DNA from: Rhodospirillales bacterium
GTDB taxonomy: Bacteria > Pseudomonadota > Alphaproteobacteria > Rhodospirillales > Casp-alpha2
Length of the DNA: 5,301 bases
Reading direction: 5' to 3'
Assembly: GCA_018664265.1 (NCBI GenBank)
Contig: JABJOR010000022.1
Coordinates: 1-5,301 of the forward strand
The notes below the pieces were generated by a model, which worked only from the letters and a program-made list of their open reading frames with translations, had not been told where the DNA came from and searched no databases. This document shows, one piece after another, positions 1 to 5,301 of this stretch; positions within the stretch are counted from its first letter, which is position 1; each line of letters begins with the position of its first letter. The position numbers and the translations under genes were made by a program.

Positions 1-579
1 GCCTTTGATGCTGGCGTTCCAGGGTTTGGCAGTTGTTGGGCTGCGCAAATTGCCGTGGTTGCGGCTGGCGGTACGTGCGCCGTCAATCCAAAAGGGCGTG
101 AGATGGGCATTGCACGCAAGATCGAGCTTACACCTGAAGGTCGCGCCCATCCGCTTTATACGGGCAAACATTCTGTTTTTGATGCATGGATCAGCCATGA
201 TGACGAGATCACACATATGCCAGCAGGGGGCATTGTGCTTGCATCCAATCGTTTTACCAGAGTTCAAGCCGTATCGGTCACTCATAACGGTGGCATATTC
301 TGGGGGCTTCAATACCATCCAGAATATGATTTGCATGAATTGGCCCGACTTTGTTATTGCCGCAAACAAAAGCTGACAGATCGTGGATTTTTCCAAAATA
401 CTGATGATGCTCAAACCTATGTAGATCAACTTGAAGCCCTGCATCAAGATCACAGTCGCTATGATATCGCATGGCTGTTGGGTATTGATGAAGACATCAT
501 GAACGAAGATTTGAGATTGGCCGAGGTTCGAAATTGGATTAACAATCTGGTTATTCCGACGCGATTGATTCGTTTATAG
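1..579 (+). CDS. Class I glutamine amidotransferase-like protein (5'-truncated by window edge)
   Basis: This is the C-terminal 192 codons of a triad-type glutamine amidotransferase or gamma-glutamyl hydrolase. The reading frame is open from base 1, so the start and roughly the first 70-90 residues lie upstream of the window. The nucleophile elbow is visible as PGFGSCWAAQ, with the catalytic Cys at codon 12 (34-36). The His-Glu pair lies in LQYHPEYD (His 316-318, Glu 322-324). The protein is therefore probably catalytically competent. About 84 residues follow the His-Glu motif, longer than the bare amidotransferase domain of GMP synthase, and no synthetase (PP-loop) domain follows, so it is a stand-alone protein and not GuaA. 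Family members release ammonia from glutamine or cleave gamma-glutamyl amides (PuuD, AtdA2). Location should be cytoplasmic. The presence of a glutamine-synthetase-like ligase in the same neighbourhood favours a gamma-glutamyl amide hydrolase role, but this is inference. The gene ends 101 nt before the TRAP genes, with no terminator seen between them. Confidence 0.87.
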   Translation, partial: AFDAGVPGFGSCWAAQIAVVAAGGTCAVNPKGREMGIARKIELTPEGRAHPLYTGKHSVFDAWISHDDEITHMPAGGIVLASNRFTRVQAVSVTHNGGIFWGLQYHPEYDLHELARLCYCRKQKLTDRGFFQNTDDAQTYVDQLEALHQDHSRYDIAWLLGIDEDIMNEDLRLAEVRNWINNLVIPTRLIRL

Positions 580-640
580 AATGAGTTTAAATTAGAAATA
601 ATATAGATTTGAATGTTACGCGTTTTCAGTCTACTAATAA

Positions 641-646
641 TATAAT
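641..646 (+). promoter_or_regulatory. Candidate -10 box for the TRAP genes
   Basis: A perfect TATAAT lies in the AT-rich 101-nt gap between the amidotransferase gene and dctQ, about 35 nt before the dctQ start. This would leave a leader of roughly 28 nt. No good -35 hexamer exists at 16-18 nt spacing; the upstream stretch there includes the palindrome ACGCGT (618-623). In such AT-rich DNA a TATAAT match can arise by chance. Read-through from the amidotransferase gene is equally possible, since I see no terminator in this gap. Confidence 0.25.
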
Positions 647-680
647 GAAATAAAAAATAAAGGCAGGGCTTCTCCAGAAT

Positions 681-1193
681 ATGCCAAAAATCATAAAGTC
701 ATATGTAAAGTATGTTGATTTTGTCTCCGAAAAATTAGGAAGACTGTGCATGTACTCGATCTTTATTATGATCGCGACGCTGCTGCTGAATGCCATTACC
801 CGTAATATTATTAACTTTCCCCTTTCATGGTGCGTCGAAATGGCGCAATTCACCATGACTGCGTACTATATCGTAGGTGGTGCCTATTCCATGCAATCGG
901 ATGATCACGTCAGGATGGATTTGATCTACGATACCTTGTCAGACAGGGCGAAAGCCAAAATGGACATGTTCACCAGCTTTTGCCTTATGTTCTACCTTGT
1001 GTGTCTGTTTGTCGGTTCTATTTCCAGCACCATGTACGCCATTGAATATGGTCAAAGAAAGTTCTCGCAATGGAATCCGTCAATGATCCCCATCAAGGTA
1101 ATTATGGTGTTCGGCATTACGCTTATGATGCTTCAGACAATCTCGATCTTTTTTAAGGATTGGGCGAAAGTTAAAGGAAAACCAATTACATGA
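681..1193 (+). CDS. dctQ: TRAP transporter small permease subunit (DctQ family)
   Basis: This is the four-helix inner-membrane subunit of a tripartite ATP-independent periplasmic transporter, which pairs with DctM to form the translocation complex. The length of 170 aa is normal for the family. Hydrophobic segments fall at about residues 22-40, 50-70, 95-119 and 136-158. The family hallmark is HVRMDLIYDTLSDRAKAKMD (76-95) between helices 2 and 3, and the C-terminal pattern WNPSMIPIKVIMVFG (131-145) is also typical of DctQ. The ATG at 681 gives the expected short amphipathic N-terminus. Its ribosome site is weak: the nearest purine-rich stretch, AGGCAGGG, is about 12 nt away. The Met codon at 747 would remove the N-terminal helix and is less likely. 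The stop overlaps the dctM start in an ATGA (1190-1193), which implies translational coupling and one transcript. Confidence 0.93.
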   Translation: MPKIIKSYVKYVDFVSEKLGRLCMYSIFIMIATLLLNAITRNIINFPLSWCVEMAQFTMTAYYIVGGAYSMQSDDHVRMDLIYDTLSDRAKAKMDMFTSFCLMFYLVCLFVGSISSTMYAIEYGQRKFSQWNPSMIPIKVIMVFGITLMMLQTISIFFKDWAKVKGKPIT

Positions 1194-2515
1194 GTTATGA
1201 ACTCATAGCTATATTCATGCTCTCATCAATGATGTTGATGATGCTAACAGGGCAGCGTGTATTTGGTGCTATCGGATTTGTTTCTGCGGCGGCTGCATTA
1301 TTGCTTTGGGGCGATGGAGCCATTGAAATGCCCTTCAATGCGGCATTTAAGCTGTTTAATTGGTATCCACTGCTGACCTTGCCGATGTTTGTTTTTATGG
1401 GCTACCTGCTCTCGGAATCAGGGATCGCCGATGATTTGTACGCGATGTTCCATGTCTGGTTTGGAAATATAAAGGGTGGCCTCGCAATTGGTACTATCGG
1501 CCTTATGGTGGTGATTTCCGCCATGAACGGCTTGAGTGTTGCCGGTATGGCAATCGGTGCGAGTATCGCGCTACCTGAAATGCTCAAGCGTGGTTACGAC
1601 AAGATTATGATCACTGGTGTAGTGCAGGCAGGCAGTTCGCTAGGCATTCTGGTGCCACCCAGTGTTGTGCTGGTGCTTTACGGCATGATTGCACGCCAAC
1701 CAGTCGGCAAGCTATGGCTGGCTGGAGTATTCCCCGGCCTGATGATGGCGACCTTGTTTATCATTTACATTTCTATTCGTTGCCATCTTCAGCCCTCATT
1801 AGGGCCAACAATATCAAAAGAAGAGCGCGATATACCTTTTTCTGAAAAACTCGCATTGCTCAGGGCAGGGATCATTCCATTTCTGATCTTCTTCTTTATG
1901 ACAGGCCTGTTTATTATGGGCATTACCAGCCTTGTTGAAAGCTCTGCAGTCGGTGCCAGTTCTGCAATCGCTGCTGCCTTGTTCAAAAGACGCTTAACAA
2001 AAGATGTACTGGAACAAACTCTGCGGAAAACGCTCGGTGTATCCTGCATGTTCCTATGGATCATTCTTGCTGCCTTGTGTTTCGGCGCCGTTTTTGACGG
2101 AATTGGTGCAGTTAAGGCCATTGAATCCTTGTTTATTACAAAATGGAACTTATCCCCGTGGGAAGTGCTGATCATGATGCAGCTTTCCTATATCGTTATG
2201 GGCATGTTCCTGGATGACACGGCAATGCTGGTCATTGTTGCACCGCTGTACGTGCCCTTGATTATTGCCTTGGGCTTCAATCCCATATGGTACGGTGTTC
2301 TGTACACAATTACATGTCAGATTGCCTATATGACCCCACCTTTTGGTTACAATTTATTCCTGATGCGGGCCATGGCCCCGAAAGAAATTACGCTACCAGA
2401 CATCTATCGATCCATTATACCGTTCGTGCTTGTCATGACCTTTGGATTGATTCTTGTAATACTTTTCCCACAAATGGCTCTTTGGTTGCCTGAATACGTT
2501 TATAGTCATCGATAA
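1190..2515 (+). CDS. dctM: TRAP transporter large permease subunit (DctM family)
   Basis: This is the transport subunit of the TRAP system in the inner membrane, an elevator-type carrier that uses an ion gradient (usually Na+) to move solute delivered by the binding protein. At 441 aa it has the usual full length, with hydrophobic segments throughout. Recognisable conserved stretches are the GQRVFGAIGF start of the domain (21-30), SAMNGLSVAGMAIGASIALP (110-129), the re-entrant loop LGILVPPSVVLVLYG (151-165), TSLVESSAVGASSA (246-259), the second symmetric loop MGMFLDDTAMLVIVAP (337-352), and PPFGYNLFLM (383-392). The ending PPFGYNLFLM...DIYRSIIPF resembles the branch often annotated mannitol/chloroaromatic-type, a name that does not identify the substrate. 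AAGGA (1174-1178) is a suitable ribosome site for the ATG inside the dctQ stop. No frameshift or missing segment is seen. Confidence 0.97.
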   Translation: MSYELIAIFMLSSMMLMMLTGQRVFGAIGFVSAAAALLLWGDGAIEMPFNAAFKLFNWYPLLTLPMFVFMGYLLSESGIADDLYAMFHVWFGNIKGGLAIGTIGLMVVISAMNGLSVAGMAIGASIALPEMLKRGYDKIMITGVVQAGSSLGILVPPSVVLVLYGMIARQPVGKLWLAGVFPGLMMATLFIIYISIRCHLQPSLGPTISKEERDIPFSEKLALLRAGIIPFLIFFFMTGLFIMGITSLVESSAVGASSAIAAALFKRRLTKDVLEQTLRKTLGVSCMFLWIILAALCFGAVFDGIGAVKAIESLFITKWNLSPWEVLIMMQLSYIVMGMFLDDTAMLVIVAPLYVPLIIALGFNPIWYGVLYTITCQIAYMTPPFGYNLFLMRAMAPKEITLPDIYRSIIPFVLVMTFGLILVILFPQMALWLPEYVYSHR

Positions 2516-2523
2516 GGAAGGCT

Positions 2524-2547
2524 CTAAAAAGTTGGATAGTTTTTTAG
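2524..2547 (+). other. AT-rich inverted repeat between dctM and dctP
   Basis: CTAAAAA (2524-2530) is complemented exactly by TTTTTAG (2541-2547) around a 10-nt loop, and a run of seven T follows at 2556-2562. The stem is 7 bp but mostly A-T, so it is a poor terminator. It could act as a weak attenuator or mRNA stability element between the membrane genes and the binding-protein gene, or be chance in AT-rich DNA. Confidence 0.3.
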
Positions 2548-2571
2548 GAAAGGTATTTTTTTCACTGTAAC

Positions 2572-2577
2572 GGGAGG
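2572..2577 (+). promoter_or_regulatory. Strong ribosome binding site of dctP
   Basis: GGGAGG lies 5 nt before the ATG at 2583. It is the best Shine-Dalgarno match in the window and fixes the start of the binding-protein gene. High translation of this gene fits its role, because periplasmic binding proteins are normally needed in excess over the membrane subunits. Confidence 0.85.
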
Positions 2578-2582
2578 ATTAA

Positions 2583-3680
2583 ATGAAAGAGACTAAAAAA
2601 ATAAAGTCCACTAAAAAGACCAAAACAAATGAGCGTCGTGACTTCCTGAAGAAAGCTGGTGTAACAACCGCCGGCGCATTGGCAGCAACCACTGCAAGTG
2701 CCCCGTATGTTTATGCAGCTAGCAATCCAGTCAAGTGGAGATTGCAAACATATTCAGGCGCACCACTTGGCGCACATGTTATTTTGCCACAAATTGAAGC
2801 CTTCAATAAGGCTGCTCATGGTGAAATGGAAATCGAACTGTTTTATGCCGATCAATTGGTGCCAACGGACGAATTGTTCCGCGCCATGCAAGCTGGTGTG
2901 ATTGATGCAGTTCAAAGTGATGACGCCACAATGGCTTCACCTGTCGATATTAACGTGTTTGGTGGGTACTTCCCATTCTCAACACGCTATAGCCTCGATC
3001 TGCCAGTGCTGTTCAAATACTACGGCCTTAATGAAATCTGGGCAGAAGCCTATGGTGAAATCAAAGGCGTTGAATGGCTCGGTGCCGGTGCTTGGGACCC
3101 GTGCCATATCTTCACCAAAGATCCCATCAACAGCCTTGCTGATATGAAGGGTAAACGAGTGTTTGGTGTTCCAACCGCTGGTCGCTTCCTGTCACGTTAT
3201 GGCCTGGTTCCTGTTACACTGCCTTGGGATGATATCGAAGTCGCCCTTCAAACGGGCGAGCTTGATGGTGTTGCATGGTGTGGATTTACCGAAGCCTATG
3301 AAGTGGGTTGGGCTGATGTTTGTAACTATGCACTGCTCAACAACGTTACAGGTGCATGGTGTGGCTCATACTTTGCCAACTCCAAGAGCTGGGCAGCATT
3401 GTCGCCGAAGCTTCAGGAGCTGTTCAAACTTTCCATGGATAGCTCACACTATTACCGCCAGGTTTGGTATTGGGGTGGTGAAGCTGATCTTCGTGTTAAT
3501 GGCAAGAAGATGGAACTGACCACAATCCCGGCCGAAGAATGGGATACGGTTGTTGCTGATTCCGCTGAATTCTGGGATGAACTGGCTTCTATCAGTCCAC
3601 GGGCTGGCAAAGTTGTTCAGGCATTCAAAGACTATTCAGACGTTATGCACAAAGCTGGCGTACCTTACAGGTATTCCTGA
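2583..3680 (+). CDS. dctP: TRAP transporter solute-binding protein (DctP family), Tat-exported
   Basis: This is the periplasmic binding protein that captures the solute and delivers it to the DctQM complex. The precursor is 365 aa, normal for the family. The N-terminus is very lysine-rich, then carries a twin-arginine motif ERRDFLKKAG (Arg18-Arg19) and a hydrophobic segment, with probable cleavage near VYAAS (about residue 45), so export is likely by Tat in the folded state. The mature part follows the DctP plan: a KWRLQTYSGAPLG opening (51-63), AMQAGVIDAV (101-110), INSLADMKGKRVFG (182-195), VALQTGELDGVAW (220-232), and an aromatic-rich SHYYRQVWYWGGEADLRVNG (288-307). The Arg usually found after KGLK in the ligand site appears displaced or absent (KGKRVFG). 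The mature chain has four cysteines (174, 233, 247, 260). The 67-nt gap to dctM and shared strand support one operon. The Q-M-P order places the binding protein last. Substrate is unknown. Confidence 0.96.
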   Translation: MKETKKIKSTKKTKTNERRDFLKKAGVTTAGALAATTASAPYVYAASNPVKWRLQTYSGAPLGAHVILPQIEAFNKAAHGEMEIELFYADQLVPTDELFRAMQAGVIDAVQSDDATMASPVDINVFGGYFPFSTRYSLDLPVLFKYYGLNEIWAEAYGEIKGVEWLGAGAWDPCHIFTKDPINSLADMKGKRVFGVPTAGRFLSRYGLVPVTLPWDDIEVALQTGELDGVAWCGFTEAYEVGWADVCNYALLNNVTGAWCGSYFANSKSWAALSPKLQELFKLSMDSSHYYRQVWYWGGEADLRVNGKKMELTTIPAEEWDTVVADSAEFWDELASISPRAGKVVQAFKDYSDVMHKAGVPYRYS

Positions 3681-3692
3681 TCTAGCAAAATT

Positions 3693-3729
3693 AGCACCCC
3701 AGTGTCTTTTGATGCTGGGGTGTTTTTTT
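3693..3729 (+). terminator. Intrinsic terminator after the TRAP genes
   Basis: CACCCCAG (3695-3702) pairs perfectly with CTGGGGTG (3715-3722). The stem extends inward through two G-U wobbles, U-A and C-G to a UUUU tetraloop (3707-3710), making about 12 bp. Seven T follow directly (3723-3729). It begins 13 nt after the dctP stop and should end the TRAP transcript. Only 29 nt separate it from the next start codon, so the ligase gene depends on read-through or on a promoter overlapping the hairpin. Confidence 0.92.
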
Positions 3730-3738
3730 ATCTATTTT
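3709..3738 (+). promoter_or_regulatory. Tentative promoter overlapping the terminator, upstream of the ligase gene
   Basis: TTGATG (3709-3714, four of six consensus bases) and TATTTT (3733-3738, four of six) are 18 nt apart. They would start transcription around 3745, just before the AGGTG ribosome site (3749-3753). Both boxes are weak. The -35 box would lie in the terminator's loop and 3' arm. I propose it because the terminator otherwise isolates the next gene; read-through is the alternative. Confidence 0.2.
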
Positions 3739-3758
3739 CTAAATTTACAGGTGCTTAG

Positions 3759-5126
3759 ATGGCAGGCAAATTGACTCTGGATGAATTGAAACAAGCCGTG
3801 GACAGTGGTGAAATTGATACCGTAATTGCGGCTCAAGTCGATATGCAGGGCCGCCTGATGGGTAAACGGTTTCAAGCTGAATTCTTCGTTGAAAGCGCTT
3901 GGGAGGAAACTCATTGCTGCAATTACCTGCTCGCCACCGATATGGAAATGGAAACGGTCGAGGGGTACAAATCGACAAGCTGGGAATCTGGTTATGGTGA
4001 TTACACCATGAAACCGGATATGAGCACTTTACGCCATATCCCTTGGCTGGAGGGCACAGCGCTTGTGCTGTGTGACATGCTTGATCATAAAACCCACGCC
4101 GAAGTCCCCCATTCACCTCGCGCAATTTTAAAGAAACAAGTTGCTCGCCTTGAAGCTATGGGCATGAAGGCTTTCATGGCTTCCGAGTTGGAATTCTTTT
4201 TGTTTCAGGAAAGCTATGAAGAAGCACAATTGAATGGCCATAAAGATCTTTCACCCATCAGTGCCTATAACGAAGACTATCATATCTTCCAGACAACCAA
4301 GGAAGAAGACGTCATGCGCGCCATTCGTACAGGCTTGCAAGGTGCAGACGTCCCCGTTGAGAACTCCAAAGGGGAAGCCTCAGCAGGACAGGAAGAAATC
4401 AACGTTCGTTATACAGACGCCGTGACCATGGCTGATCGCCACTCAATCATCAAAAATGGATGTAAGGAGATCGCCTGGGCAAAAGGACGTTCCATAAGCT
4501 TTATGGCAAAATGGAGCTATGAGGCCTCAGGCAATTCATCACACGTCCATCAATCCTTGTGGAGCCTTGAGGGAGAGTCTTTGTTTTATGATTCCGATCA
4601 AAAATACGGCATGTCGGAGCTGATGCAGCACTACGTAGCTGGCCTGTTAAGCCATGCCAGTGAGATAACTTATTTTCTTGCTCCCTACATCAATTCCTAC
4701 AAACGGTTTATGGAAGGCACCTTTGCGCCGACAAAAGCGATCTGGTCCATGGATAACCGTACAGCCGGATATCGTGTGTGTGGTGCCGACACCAAGGCTA
4801 TTCGTATTGAATGCAGGGTAGGGGGCGCGGATTTAAATCCCTATCTGGCAATGGCTGCTCTACTTGCGGCTGGTATTGATGGAATTGAGAAAAAACGTGA
4901 ACTAGAGGCTGAATTCGTCGGTGATGCCTATGGCGGAGAAGGGGCGCGGGAAATTCCGTCCACTTTACGCGCAGCTACAGACGCCCTTGATGGCTCATCC
5001 ATGCTGCGTGCTGCTATGGGAGACGATGTTATCGACCATTACGTTCACGCTGCAAAATGGGAGCAATATGAATATGATCGCCGGGTCACAGACTGGGAAG
5101 TCTCTCGCGGGTTCGAGAGGGCTTAA
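3759..5126 (+). CDS. Glutamine-synthetase-family ligase, probably gamma-glutamyl-amine synthetase
   Basis: This cytoplasmic enzyme should form a gamma-glutamyl phosphate from glutamate and ATP and join it to ammonia or, more likely, an amine. It has 455 aa and an intact GS fold. The N-terminal beta-grasp has VDMQGRLMGKR (27-37). Metal and substrate residues are visible: ELE (Glu143, Glu145), GEASAGQEEI (Glu206, Glu213), SSHVHQSL (His262), NSYKRF (Arg316), DNRTAGYR (Arg334) and ECR...NPYL (Glu351, Arg353). The flap glutamate of enterobacterial GlnA (E327, an ammonium-site residue) is Phe322 here in GTFAP, as in PuuA-like enzymes. I see no NLYDLP-type adenylylation site. The C-terminal WEQYEYDRRVTDWEVSRGFE is typical of this non-canonical group, so it is unlikely to be the housekeeping GlnA. 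Overall it resembles the actinobacterial GlnA3/GlnA4 type and TdnQ/AtdA1. AGGTG sits 5 nt before the ATG. The amine substrate cannot be read from sequence. Confidence 0.94.
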   Translation: MAGKLTLDELKQAVDSGEIDTVIAAQVDMQGRLMGKRFQAEFFVESAWEETHCCNYLLATDMEMETVEGYKSTSWESGYGDYTMKPDMSTLRHIPWLEGTALVLCDMLDHKTHAEVPHSPRAILKKQVARLEAMGMKAFMASELEFFLFQESYEEAQLNGHKDLSPISAYNEDYHIFQTTKEEDVMRAIRTGLQGADVPVENSKGEASAGQEEINVRYTDAVTMADRHSIIKNGCKEIAWAKGRSISFMAKWSYEASGNSSHVHQSLWSLEGESLFYDSDQKYGMSELMQHYVAGLLSHASEITYFLAPYINSYKRFMEGTFAPTKAIWSMDNRTAGYRVCGADTKAIRIECRVGGADLNPYLAMAALLAAGIDGIEKKRELEAEFVGDAYGGEGAREIPSTLRAATDALDGSSMLRAAMGDDVIDHYVHAAKWEQYEYDRRVTDWEVSRGFERA

Positions 5127-5127
5127 A

Positions 5128-5141
5128 GTGTAAATTGACAC
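5128..5141. promoter_or_regulatory. Imperfect 14-bp palindrome, possible operator
   Basis: GTGTAAATTGACAC starts two bases after the ligase stop codon. Its halves GTGTAAA and TTGACAC match as inverted repeats at six of seven positions. It contains a perfect TTGACA (5135-5140), but no -10 box occurs at normal spacing. A site of this size and symmetry could bind a dimeric regulator acting on a downstream gene. It is short and AT-rich in the middle, so chance is possible. Confidence 0.25.
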
Positions 5142-5215
5142 ATAAAATAGAATCTAAATGACACAGCATATGCGAAAAATGATTGTCTGCTTTGCTCCCC
5201 ATAAACTGACATTAA

Positions 5216-5270
5216 CGTGAAGTAGTCAGAACTTCCGCTTATAGCCATAGGACTAAACCGCTCACGCGGT
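5216..5270 (+). other. Two small tandem hairpins in the 3' intergenic region
   Basis: The first hairpin pairs CG-GAAGT (5216-5223, with one bulged T at 5218) with ACTTCCG (5231-5237) around a 7-nt loop. The second pairs ACCGC (5257-5261) with GCGGT (5266-5270) around TCAC. Neither is followed by a T run, so they are not intrinsic terminators. The second ends one base before a possible start codon at 5272. I do not recognise a known riboswitch or small RNA. Apart from these and the palindrome at 5128, I see nothing else in the 175 nt after the ligase gene. Confidence 0.25.
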
Positions 5271-5271
5271 A

Positions 5272-5301
5272 ATGAGAGTTAACCGTTTCATCGAATTTCC
5301 C
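5272..5301 (+). CDS. Possible start of a downstream gene (truncated by window end)
   Basis: An ATG at 5272 opens a frame of ten codons reading MRVNRFIEFP that is still open at the window end. No convincing ribosome binding site precedes it; GCGGT is the nearest purine-rich stretch and lies in a hairpin arm. Ten residues are too few to assign a family. It is listed only because an open frame on the same strand here could be the next gene of the cluster. Confidence 0.2.
   Translation, partial: MRVNRFIEFP

Noticed and set aside
609..646. TTGAAT (609-614) paired with TATAAT (641-646) as a standard promoter
   Set aside because: The spacing is 26 nt, too long for a sigma70-type promoter, so only the -10 candidate was kept at low confidence.
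626..856. Reverse-strand frame covering the gap before dctQ
   Set aside because: Its product overlaps the dctQ start and is a low-complexity hydrophobic translation of AT-rich DNA, with no ribosome site.
1789..2175. Reverse-strand open frame of 128 codons opposite dctM
   Set aside because: It is fully antisense to a conserved DctM region and shows no protein-like features of its own.
3745..4125. Reverse-strand open frame of 126 codons opposite the ligase gene
   Set aside because: It lies opposite a clearly coding GS-family gene, lacks a family pattern and a ribosome site, and is best explained as a coding shadow.
5102..5119. Inverted repeat CTCTCG...CGAGAG at the end of the ligase gene as a terminator
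   Set aside because: It lies inside the coding sequence, has only 6 bp, and no T run follows it.
3759..5126. Housekeeping glutamine synthetase GlnA
   Set aside because: The flap glutamate is Phe, the adenylylation motif is absent, the C-terminus matches gamma-glutamyl-amine ligases, and the neighbours are transport genes, not glnB or ntr genes.
5135..5140. Perfect TTGACA hexamer after the ligase gene, as a -35 box
   Set aside because: No acceptable -10 hexamer lies 16-18 nt downstream; the best TAGAAT (5148-5153) is only 7 nt away.
5158..5220. A 20-codon frame beginning ATG at 5158 as a small gene
   Set aside because: It is very short, has no ribosome binding site and shows no recognisable protein pattern.

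Overview
The window holds one 5'-truncated gene and four complete genes, all on the + strand. In order they are: the C-terminal part of a class I (triad) glutamine amidotransferase-like protein (1-579); the small and large membrane subunits of a TRAP transporter (681-1193 and 1190-2515, overlapping by 4 nt); the matching Tat-exported solute-binding protein (2583-3680); and a glutamine-synthetase-family ligase (3759-5126). A strong intrinsic terminator (3693-3729) sits between the binding-protein gene and the ligase gene. The last 175 nt carry no convincing complete gene. They contain small inverted repeats and possibly the first codons of another gene.

The organism is most likely an alphaproteobacterium, perhaps marine. 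This rests on the periplasmic TRAP system with a twin-arginine leader, the type of amidotransferase (long C-terminal extension) and ligase, moderate GC, and AT-rich short intergenic gaps. It is an impression from protein style, not a proven assignment. The window looks like ordinary chromosomal catabolic or transport DNA. I see no insertion sequence, CRISPR array, tRNA, phage gene or integration site.

How the genes may work together: the TRAP system (DctQ-DctM membrane complex plus DctP-type binding protein) would import a small solute driven by an ion gradient. The ligase keeps the glutamine-synthetase metal, ATP and glutamate residues, but the position of the ammonium-site flap glutamate (E327 in enterobacterial GlnA) is Phe. 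It also resembles gamma-glutamyl-amine ligases (PuuA, the actinobacterial GlnA3/GlnA4 type, aniline AtdA1/TdnQ). The amidotransferase-like protein keeps Cys, His and Glu and could hydrolyse a gamma-glutamyl amide, as PuuD and AtdA2 do. The simplest hypothesis is a module for uptake and gamma-glutamylation of an amine. The substrate cannot be named from sequence, and the oxidising enzymes expected for such a pathway are not in the window.
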